Below, one piece after another: positions 55,193 to 64,000 of a stretch of DNA of 64,000 nt. Both the position numbers and the translations under genes were made by a program. The stretch lies in assembly GCA_022414725.1 (NCBI GenBank), contig CM039463.1, positions 29,099,251 through 29,163,250 on the forward strand. The letters run 5' to 3'. The stretch comes from Microglena sp. YARC (Eukaryota > Chlorophyta > Chlorophyceae > Chlamydomonadales > Chlamydomonadaceae). How positions within the stretch are numbered: the stretch's first letter is position 1; every line of letters starts with the position of its first letter. Below the pieces are notes generated by a model. That model was not told the DNA's origin. It searched no databases and saw only the letters and a list, made by a program, of their open reading frames with translations.

Positions 55193-56470
55193 ATCTATCA
55201 GTTTCCATCTTCAGGTGGTGGGAAGTAGTTCTGAATCTGGATATATTACAAAACACCTTGTGAGGTAGGCTTCTAATGAGAGAAGAAGGCATCTCTAGGT
55301 TGCCGCTCTCATCCAATGAAGAGGACATCCAAGTATGGTACACAGCATTATTCCTTACTTGTGATCTAGAGCTTTCCATCTCTAGGGCGCGTATCTGATG
55401 ACTTTGGTGCTGTAGTAAAAGGAAATATGATTGGAGGACAGGGCCTTCTCCACTTGTTTCCGAGTTAAATGGTGTTAAGTTTCCAAGGTCCCACACCTCC
55501 AATGCAAATTGGTGGCCAGAGATTCACCCTGGGAATCCACCAAGGAGTACAACATCCCAAGGGCATCAGGCACATACTCGCTCCAACCGTTTTTTGCGTT
55601 CCCTAGCCATATATTGAGATCAGCAAGTGCAACATCCTTCATCATTCCAATGGTTACCATCACAGTATTTCACAATGGAGTTACAGAATGCAATCAGCTG
55701 AATTCAACCTGTATACAGTGGCATTAGGAATTGACCTATTTCTTTCAGGGCAATGTGTCGGGGGTCGGATCGCTTCAATCCTAGGAATCGCTTCATAAAA
55801 CCAGCATGCCTCCTATGATTCTATGAATATTTGAATATGCTACTTGGTCCCCTGCTGGTAGCACCAAGAATATGTTGAATGTGACCAGTGCCCGCTCCAG
55901 ATTTGGGAGCCGTGCATTCCAGCAGACAGGAACAAAGTACTGGATCAAACAAAGCATGGCGTGCCTTCTATCCTGAACTACCTATTCTTCACCCCATATC
56001 TGCTGTAACCCGCTTGTCCCGCTAAAAAGGTAGTGCAGCGTATTCAGAAGGCATGTTCCATGCTCCCTTCTCATAAAAAGAACACCAAGGTATTTAAACA
56101 AAGAAACCCCTCACCAGATACCTTTGATCAGCATGGCCGAAAGTGATACTGTTCACTCATAGAGGTTAGGGTTACAAAACCGCGATCCGATATGTGGTTC
56201 TCATTAACTTTGAGGTCCGTGTCCTTAGCATACGAGGAACAGTTTTGGTCCAGCATCTCCGGAGATCCTAGCAATATGGCTAAAAGGAGTAGGTCGTCTG
56301 CATATCTATGTGAAATATTGGTGTATCTTTAATCAATGCACACTGCGGCGCTTCTTGTTCTTGGGAAACATGGGGGAACATCTCATAAACCGTGAGAAAA
56401 TATATGGGTACAAGGGCATCGCTTGATGCTCCCCATGGCAGTATTGTGATCGGACCGTAAGTCAACCTCC
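55193..56470 (-). pseudogene. Non-LTR retrotransposon reverse-transcriptase relic
   Basis: On the minus strand, 56281-56304 encodes YADDLLLL, the reverse-transcriptase active-site box, within SHRYADDLLLLAILLGSPEM. In the neighbouring frame just upstream (56320-56465) PWGASSDALVPIYFLTVYEM fits the preceding palm motif; the two are separated by a frameshift near 56320. Downstream fragments in several frames (LADLNIWLGNAKNGWSEYVP at about 55600, SHQIRALEMESS at about 55400) suggest the rest of a LINE second open frame. Numerous stops and shifts make it inactive. The length, about 1.3 kb, is a small part of a full element. Confidence 0.65.
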
Positions 56471-57760
56471 AATCTACAAGTTCACGAGAAACATCTGCGT
56501 ATAGGTATTTGGGTAGCCCTTAGGTTTCCCCCCCCCCCCCCCCCCCCAGCTGTAATGCATTTGACCGCTGGAGCACGGCATAAGTGTGTACAGATTGCGT
56601 TGTAGGTATTTGGTAGCCTTAGAAGGGGAGAAGGCATATCTTTCCAAGGAGTTATGGCAACGATCTTCGCTGTATGTGGAGCAGTGTCATAGAGCTGTAT
56701 TCTAAAGTGTTATGAAAGCTCAGTAAATCTTTGTTTTTCTTTGTGTTGCAGCCTGCATTAGGTATCTGAACTAAACACAGGTTTGAAGGGTGTTGTTGAT
56801 CTGCGACGTTGCGGTCTGGAGCGGAGGACGCAGTCTTGGAACAACCTGATGACAATGGTTACAAGGCAGCAAGCAACCTCCGTGCTCTTACTCGCTGGCA
56901 CGACAACACGTAGAATCTCGTCCTATCGTCGCCGACTACTGGCATGCGGCCATTGTGTGGCTTGGGATGGGTAATATGGAGGGGCGGCAATGCTGAGGAG
57001 TTGGGTGGTGGAGTGTGGTGTGGCTAATATGGGGGGAGCACATTGTCCTGAGAGATCTCAGGCTTTGGAAAGGTTTATGGGGCTTGAAACAAGCCAGAGG
57101 GGATGGGTCGTGCTGGTGGTGGTGGTGGGGTAATCATGCGGGGCGGAGGCAACACTGCAGAGGGTATGGGTGGTTGTGGTGGTGTGGGGCTGATATGGGA
57201 GGGGAGGCAACTTGCTCCATGAGACCGATCTCGGCTTTGAAAGGGGGGGACGCTGCAGAGGGGATGGGTGTTGGTGTTGGGTGCTGAGTGAGTAGCAGAC
57301 GGCAGCTGCATGAGCTGATGGAAAGAGCAGATGCAATCGCGGATGTGGCACTGGGTGGCTACCGCCTATGCTTGGGTAGCATTTGCAGAGGTGGGGCAGG
57401 GCTCAAGCAGAAGGTTCATTTGCTGTGTTAGTGAGGGTCTATGCTGGGCGGATGCAATGGCGGAGATAAGTAGAGGATGGAGAGGGTGCAGAGGTAGAGG
57501 AGGCTATGTATGCCAAGGAAGTAAGCTCTGTAGGTACAACACTTTTTGGTGTTGGTGTGTTTGCAGTGTATGTCCTCTAGACACATGTATGCTCTGCGTG
57601 CAATGCATATACAAGTCCTGCGACATTAATGGCTGCATCCCACACATTGCCTTAAGTCCATTACGCACACATGCAAGTCTATGCTCCACATGATGCGGTC
57701 TCACAAAGACCATGCCTATTATCCCCAATGGTGCCGTCTGGCACCAGTACTGGGCTGAAT
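56471..57760 (+). other. No gene supported; GGT-rich repeats up to the gap
   Basis: A C homopolymer at 56528-56548. About 170-bp tandem copies with GAGACCGATCTCGGCTTTG and GCAGAGGGGATGGGT occupy 57000-57270. From about 57590 comes the CATGCATGCC-type repeat that resumes after the gap near 59580. Confidence 0.5.
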
Positions 57761-58760
57761 NNNNNNNNNNNNNNNNNNNNNNNNNNNNNNNNNNNNNNNN
57801 NNNNNNNNNNNNNNNNNNNNNNNNNNNNNNNNNNNNNNNNNNNNNNNNNNNNNNNNNNNNNNNNNNNNNNNNNNNNNNNNNNNNNNNNNNNNNNNNNNNN
57901 NNNNNNNNNNNNNNNNNNNNNNNNNNNNNNNNNNNNNNNNNNNNNNNNNNNNNNNNNNNNNNNNNNNNNNNNNNNNNNNNNNNNNNNNNNNNNNNNNNNN
58001 NNNNNNNNNNNNNNNNNNNNNNNNNNNNNNNNNNNNNNNNNNNNNNNNNNNNNNNNNNNNNNNNNNNNNNNNNNNNNNNNNNNNNNNNNNNNNNNNNNNN
58101 NNNNNNNNNNNNNNNNNNNNNNNNNNNNNNNNNNNNNNNNNNNNNNNNNNNNNNNNNNNNNNNNNNNNNNNNNNNNNNNNNNNNNNNNNNNNNNNNNNNN
58201 NNNNNNNNNNNNNNNNNNNNNNNNNNNNNNNNNNNNNNNNNNNNNNNNNNNNNNNNNNNNNNNNNNNNNNNNNNNNNNNNNNNNNNNNNNNNNNNNNNNN
58301 NNNNNNNNNNNNNNNNNNNNNNNNNNNNNNNNNNNNNNNNNNNNNNNNNNNNNNNNNNNNNNNNNNNNNNNNNNNNNNNNNNNNNNNNNNNNNNNNNNNN
58401 NNNNNNNNNNNNNNNNNNNNNNNNNNNNNNNNNNNNNNNNNNNNNNNNNNNNNNNNNNNNNNNNNNNNNNNNNNNNNNNNNNNNNNNNNNNNNNNNNNNN
58501 NNNNNNNNNNNNNNNNNNNNNNNNNNNNNNNNNNNNNNNNNNNNNNNNNNNNNNNNNNNNNNNNNNNNNNNNNNNNNNNNNNNNNNNNNNNNNNNNNNNN
58601 NNNNNNNNNNNNNNNNNNNNNNNNNNNNNNNNNNNNNNNNNNNNNNNNNNNNNNNNNNNNNNNNNNNNNNNNNNNNNNNNNNNNNNNNNNNNNNNNNNNN
58701 NNNNNNNNNNNNNNNNNNNNNNNNNNNNNNNNNNNNNNNNNNNNNNNNNNNNNNNNNNNN
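57761..58760. other. Assembly gap, 1,000 N
   Basis: Exactly 1,000 N, probably a nominal length. Related sequence on both sides (CACATGATGCG, then CCATGCCTTATTATCCCC) suggests the gap lies in, or was caused by, a repeat field. Confidence 1.
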
Positions 58761-58822
58761 ACACACAACAAAAAACAACAGTAAAAAAAACACATATACA
58801 AAAAATTCCATTGCCTCCATCG

Positions 58823-59026
58823 ATGACCGACTCATCTGCTTTGGAAAGGGGGGATGACAGCACCCCACCTGCAAGATGGGGATTGAGGTCACCTGGTGTT
58901 GGATGTTTGTTTTTGTTGTGGCGATGGTTTGTATTTACGATGTTCTTTATCTTGTTTGGTGGTGCGGCTCTGTTAACGAGCACAATGAGTGAGCAAGCCA
59001 GGGCCGGCATGAAACCTGCGAAGTGA
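58823..59026 (+). CDS. Possible small membrane protein or exon, unrecognised
   Basis: 67 codons from ATG to TGA with one hydrophobic segment (CLFLLWRWFVFTMFFILFGG, then AALLTS), which would span a membrane once. A charged N-terminus precedes it. It starts 62 bp after the gap, so it could be the last exon of a longer gene. There is no supporting family or signal. Confidence 0.25.
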   Translation: MTDSSALERGDDSTPPARWGLRSPGVGCLFLLWRWFVFTMFFILFGGAALLTSTMSEQARAGMKPAK

Positions 59027-59419
59027 ATGGACAGAGCAGGATGCACAGATCCCCGGATGTATAGGCAACTGGGTGTGGCCTACCGCCCTAGATCTGGTGC
59101 ATCTGTGCAGGGATAGGTTCGTTGGGCCAGGGCAGGTAACCCCAGCCTCGGGAAGTTTCTTGACGAGCGGGGTGTTCTATTGGCTGGTTTCAGACTACAC
59201 CTACCCTCTTGGGAGAGGGGTCCTATGCTGGCCGATCGCAAAAATGGCGGAAGAAGAAAGAAGAAACAAAGAAAACTAAAAACAAAGAAGAAAGGAAATA
59301 AATAAAAAGAAATAGAGGTTGAGCTGGTTTGTGGAGGAGGTGAGACGTCACGCAGGACCTGGGCAGAGGTAGGAGAGAGCCTAAAATATGTATCGAGGGA
59401 ATGGGTAAGTGCTCTGTAG

Positions 59420-59450
59420 GGTAAAAAAAAAAAAAAAAAAAATAAAAAAA

Positions 59451-59482
<32 letters not shown>

Positions 59483-59496
59483 AAAAAAAAAAAAAA
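59420..59496 (+). repeat. Poly-A tract
   Basis: About 70 A broken by single T and G. It could be a retrotransposon tail or simple sequence. Overlapping open frames of Lys or Phe are artefacts. Confidence 0.9.
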
Positions 59497-59579
59497 CACA
59501 ACACCCTCCACCAAAACCACCCATGGACCTATCCCCCCCAAATGCAAAGCTGTGTACGGACCCCTCCACCCCATCCAAG

Positions 59580-60345
59580 ACATGGGCTGCAATGCCCCCC
59601 AGATGCCTGCAGCGTCCCTCCTAACACAGTATGCCTCTTGCCCTGCACATGCAACAAGTCCCTCCACCAAGGTACATGGCTGCATCCCACCACATGCATC
59701 AGGTCCCTTCGCACACATGCATGGCTATGCCTCCACATGATGCGAGTCCTCCACAAACACCCATGCCTTATTATCCCCAAATGCTGCACGTCCCTCCACC
59801 AAGTACAGGCTGGCATGCCCCCACGTGCATTGGCCCGTCCCTCCGAAACATGTATGCCTCCTGCCCCCTCACATACATGGTGTGCCCCTCACCAAGTACA
59901 TGGCTGCATGCCCCAGTGCATGCATGTCCTTCCACCAGAACATGCTGCATCCCCCACGTGCATTGCATGTCTATCTGCACACATGTATGCCTCCTGCCTT
60001 CCACATCATGCACGTCCCTTCACCCAATTTACATCGCTGCTTGCACCTCACATGCATGTACATCCCTCGCACACATGCTGCCTCTGCCCTCCACAGTGCA
60101 TGCATGTCCCTCCACCCAAGTACATCGCCTGATGCCCCCATATGCATTGCACGTCCTCCGCACACAGGAATGCATCCTGCCCTACATGCATGCACGTCCC
60201 TCCACAAACACCCATGCCTAATTATTCCCTTAATAAAACATCACATGCCTCCACCCAAGTACATGGCTGCATGCCCCACATGCATGCATGTTCCTCGCAA
60301 CATGCATGCCTCACTGCCCTCCAATGCTGCGAGTCCTTCACAAAC
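59580..60345 (+). repeat. Degenerate CATGCATGC repeat field
   Basis: Irregular units with ACATGCATGCACGTCCCTCC, CCAAGTACATGGCTGCATGC and CCATGCCTTATTATCCCC. It continues the sequence on the left of the gap. Confidence 0.75.
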
Positions 60346-61194
60346 AACCCATAGCCTTTCATCATCCCCTGGGTAGCGCTCTTTGCAGGCGTGACACGAA
60401 TTGAGCAGGGAACTTGACATCCAGAGTTGAGAAGCATTCAACATCAACCTCTCACCTGGTGATGGGACTTTGGTTGGCCGGTTACCCTCTGGAGCACTAG
60501 GATCTGGCTGAGCTCAACGCGCGTTCCATCCTTCGCGGTGAAAGGCATTGGGTATCCGAGAGGCAGGTGGAGCTATCAAACGGGATGATGCCGATGCCCT
60601 TTTCTGGTCTGCCGCGCGTTGCCTCCCCTCCCTCTCCCCCCCTCCCCTCCCCCCCTCCGCCCCCCTCTCCTCATAAGATTGCGAAGGTACTCCTCTCCTT
60701 CTATGGACATATACAAGCTGTTCTTGAGTGTCCGCATCCAAGCAATCAACACGCGCGAATAAACAGCGCATCGTGTGCGCGGCTTCGTGTCTGCTGGCGC
60801 TGAGGCAACACAGCCTGATGTGGCTGCCATGGAGGCGACGAAACCTGCCCCTGCTGCCACCAATCAGGCTGAGTCCTGTATTGGGGCTTTATTAGGTCTA
60901 GGAAAGCGGTGTCAATTCTAAAAGCATGGAGGCAAACACCTTAAGGTAATTAATGAAGAAGCAATGAACATGTCGCAAGCCCCGTTCTGTTTCTACCTCG
61001 CGGAGCTGCACAAACTGATTGTTGGGCCGAGGCTTAAAATTGCTGCGAAACTTCAAAATGCCAGGGAGATACGCGGGATCCTTCCAGGGTAGATTTCGGT
61101 GAAGGGGTTCGTGGCGCCCCCCCATTTACGTAAGAAGCTCCCGGACGAAGGCTTTCCCCTAGGGTTTGCCAACCTCTGACATGAACCTCCGACA
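60346..61194 (+). other. Unassigned region before duplication copy B
   Basis: A 45-codon protein-like stretch on the plus strand (about 60951-61091, MSQAPFCFYLAELHKLIVGP) has no recognisable family. The rest is C-rich (60630-60670) or featureless. Confidence 0.25.
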
Positions 61195-61675
61195 TGCGCA
61201 TGCGTAGTCTGAATCCGGGCCTGCCTAGGTCAAGCCATCCTTCTCCTGAGCGAAATTGCGCGCACGCGCAAGGCATTGAGATATTAAAAAGATTTCGGGA
61301 CAAGAGATATTATTGTCGGAGCCACAACTACGACCTGGTTTCTCTCGCAGTTTTACCAGACGTGTCGGAATTCGAAGGTTGTTTGGCCCGTGGCCAGCTA
61401 ACGACCTAACTACCCTGTCACCTGTTCGTAGTCACGTGACCTGTCAACGTCAGGGGAATGACCTGTCCGCGCCCGCCACCCCGAATGACGTAAGCCCGCT
61501 GACGTAGCTCCCCCGCCAGCTGGCGCGCGCAGCTCTTGCCAACAGGCTGTATTATCGCGGGCCACTTGCCCCTGGTTATTATGTCCAGAAACTCGCGCAT
61601 TCTTCCCCTGCTTCGAGAAACTCTGAATCTAACAAGTAGAATCCCCTAACAGTAACGCATCCATTGGAGACAGCA

Positions 61676-62609
61676 TAGTTAAACTATAAAGAAGCTCGTT
61701 GTTCTTCTTTTCAGCTGTCTCTCGCCCAAAGAATTGAAGGAATCATGCCCGGCGCCCTCTACCGCAGCTGCCGCCAGAGCCGAGTCGGACACCCCTTAAC
61801 AGTCGATGCGCCAGAGATAAAGAGCGTGAGCGCTCAGCAATAAATAGGTTCTGAACAAACTGAAAGAGAAAACGCTTTGCAGTGGCGTGCGGTTCCTGGG
61901 TTTTTTCCCGAGGGCAGAAACGAGGTTGTCTGAACTATGAAGGCGTCCTGCTAGCGGCGTCCCTTAGCTTTGCGCTTACTACATGCAATTATGGTATGTG
62001 CTTACTTCACCTTGCGCCGTGCTCCCCTCCCCCCCCCATCTATGCTTAGTACTCCTTATGTAAACACGACTCATGCGCGCAAACGCCTCTCCGTCGGTGC
62101 GGGGCGCGCCTTTTATCCTTAGGTCAAACCAAGTCAGATCACCAGTTCGCCACCGCGGAAAGGTTAGTATCTCTATAGCGCCTTTATTGATTGAATTCTG
62201 CCCTTTCTGCCGCCCACCATGATGCATCATTCCTCGCTGGAGCGTCTCTCATGAACCGAAACCTCTAAAACAGCATTCTCTGGAGCGCCCAGCTTTACTG
62301 GCTCCCAAAGACCTCGATAGTCGAATATTGTCATCGCAAGTTATTCGAATCGATTTGGATCGCCATGCAGCTAGACGGAGACAAGTGCTGGCACGTAAGT
62401 GGGCCACCACCATCACTACGACCTAACTCTTCTCCACTCCCACCCACCCTCTCTGCCTTCAGGTATCGCACGACCTGAGTGCAAAGCTGTGGGAAAACAG
62501 CTGCAAGTGCCCAAGCTCTCCCTATTGAGCTTAAGAACGAAGCAGCTCATCATGAAGCACATGCGAAGAAGCTTCAATCATGCGGTGATACACAAACGCA
62601 TTCAGGTAA
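61676..62609 (+). pseudogene. Second copy of coiled-coil gene, exons 1-2, broken
   Basis: The exon 1 equivalent (61676-61828) has ATA in place of the ATG and stops soon after (AGTTAAACTATAA). It also has an internal insertion (CCGGCGCCCTCTACCGCAGC), and its donor has become CGTGAGC. The exon 2 equivalent (62463-62608) keeps both splice sites (TTCAG, GTAAAG) but a lost base shifts the frame to an early TGA. Exon 3, if present, lies outside the window. Confidence 0.7.
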
Positions 62610-63139
62610 AGTGTTTCTTTGTTCGTTAGTGCATGCATGCCCGACATTGAAGTAGCTCATCAGAAGCTTTCAACCGTGATGCATTGAGAATATGAGACGG
62701 CATAAGGTCAGGATATTTTGACGAGATCTGCTTCAGGCATGGTGGACAAGCCCCTCCCATATTTCCCCACCATTCGTACGCCACAACTGCATGCACCTAA
62801 GTTGATTATCCTAAGTTTACCACCTTCCCTCCAATCCTTCCTTCATGCCTTGCTTCAAGATACAGCAAAATCGTCGCCTCATAATAAAAATAAACATGCT
62901 GTGCCCCCAGGTCCCAGAACTACTTTTTAACTTATTGAACGTGGTTACATGGCTCCAGCCAGAAATCTGGTATGCATACCTACCCCACCCTGGTTGCTTA
63001 TACCTACCCCAATCCTGGACCTACCTTGCAGATTACCACTTTGGGATTGCTCAAACTTAAAGCACGGCCAGATTGTTAGATCTCTGCGGGGCATTACTGC
63101 ACATTTGCCACGCACATATAGCCCCTCTTGTATGCATGT

Positions 63140-63312
63140 ATGTAATCCAGTCTCTGGGTAGCCAAATAGGCTAAATGGTACTTGCCCAACCGTATTTAGA
63201 TTAGGGCTTTCAAAAAGAAAAGCACTGATGAACTGAATACCAAAACAATTGTTTTACTGACGGCCCTGATTTCGTTGCTACAGTGATAATTAATTCTACA
63301 ATATAATTAAAT
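63140..63312 (+). repeat. R1 copy in copy B intron
   Basis: Preceded by GTATGCATGTATGTAA. Then GGGTAGCCAAATAGGCTAAA, GAAAAGCACTGATGAACTGA and CTACAATATAATTAAATAAT. Confidence 0.65.
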
Positions 63313-64000
63313 AATCATCTAGTCTCATCTGGATGATATATTTAACTTGTGCCGATTAATTCTCTATTTGCAAATTTTTTATAAATTGTATTAAGAATTC
63401 CATTTCCTTTCAAAGGAATCTTTGGCTCAGGATGTTCATAACCAGTTTCATGCTGATTTTTACAGTCCACCAATTCAGGTTCAAGCTTTTTCTTTTTCTC
63501 AAAAAAATAGTTTTTCTATCCCTCAGCGTATAACGGCATTCTAATATGTAATGCGTTTCATCTTCGACCGCTCCTCTACCCTCCCAACTTCACCATACAG
63601 CTTACAGCTCCTTCAAATTCTGCCAGAACGAGAGGTACTCCTTCTGATTCAACATTTAAGTGCGTGACTCAAAAGACGTAGTCTTGCTATTGCATTCAAT
63701 ATCATCCCTATCATTAATAAGTTAGTGTATGTTGAACTATGGTTTCTATCCTCTGACATCATCCAATTCTCATATACAATAGTTGTAAATACCGATTCCT
63801 TGGTCATCACCAAGATTCCTGGGGTTCACTGTACTCAGGGATTTCCATCAATGTCCATATTTTAGAGATGCCTTCACCAAAGTTTTCTAAGTCAATCTTG
63901 CTCAATGCAGCCAGTAAATTATTAGCAACTGTCTCCTGGCATTACTGCACATGCCACGCCATTATAGCCCCTGTAGCAGCCAGGTCAATTGTTAGCAAAC

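Larger units (their letters stand above)
61195..64000 (+). repeat. Segmental duplication, copy B (runs off window)
   Basis: Direct copy of 42735-45385, about 18.5 kb away. Differences are many small indels plus a longer middle section (62790-63480). It includes a fuller R1 element at 63140-63312. Confidence 0.85.

Noticed and set aside
57504..59046. Several 360-460-codon frames through the N run
   Set aside because: They consist mostly of unknown residues; N codons cannot be read as coding.
59409..59624. Lys-rich or Phe-rich small proteins
   Set aside because: They come from the poly-A tract at 59420-59496.

Overview
This window is nuclear DNA of a eukaryote, most likely a chlorophyte green alga (Dunaliella/Chlamydomonas-like). 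That call is an inference from three things: one very long, intron-rich gene for an octotricopeptide-repeat (OPR)-like protein, a family greatly expanded in green algae; mid-range base composition; and TGTAA-type polyadenylation candidates. It is a repeat-saturated scaffold with one 1,000-N gap (57761-58760). Almost none of the long-looking open frames are genes. Many are tandem repeats whose period is a multiple of three, or frames running through the gap.

Region 1 (1-34066, + strand) is one gene, entered in mid-exon. I place 24 exons, about 6.7 kb of coding sequence in 34 kb. Every intron is GT-AG and every reading phase joins to the next. The product is an alpha-helical repeat protein with recurring OPR-like units and PP-x-x-W motifs, the architecture of organelle RNA-processing factors. 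Its introns carry the main oddity of the window: at about 17 of 24 exons, the splice junction with part of the exon is present again as one to ten decayed tandem copies in the adjacent intron. One intron holds a 7.3 kb satellite of about 108 copies of a 68-bp unit. Another holds an inverted copy of an exon located 21 kb away.

Region 2 (34067-43000) has no host gene that I can support. It holds a complete, apparently young Ty1/copia retrotransposon (35280-40912; 246-bp LTRs that read as identical; TCTCC target duplication; one intact pol frame; a 614-bp palindrome after pol) and, next to it, a textbook hAT-type MITE (41097-41291, 8-bp target duplication).

Region 3 (43000-48200, + strand) holds a three-exon gene for a long coiled-coil protein. 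It has a probable one-base sequence error in a GT run and two protein-level tandem repeats at the C-terminus. Its promoter, first two exons and introns are duplicated at 61195-64000. There the start codon is lost and exon 2 is frameshifted, so the second copy is a pseudogene as sequenced.

Region 4 (48190-61190) is mobile and repetitive DNA: 60-bp and 65-bp minisatellites, a foldback-like inverted repeat with minisatellite arms (49055-52345), a long TCTG microsatellite, a non-LTR retrotransposon relic on the minus strand with a readable YADD motif, and a degenerate repeat field in which the assembly gap lies. Several dispersed families recur in both orientations: a tRNA-like SINE, two further MITE families, and a probable LINE 3-prime tail ending in CATA repeats. 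They also supplied material for several of the intronic tandem arrays.
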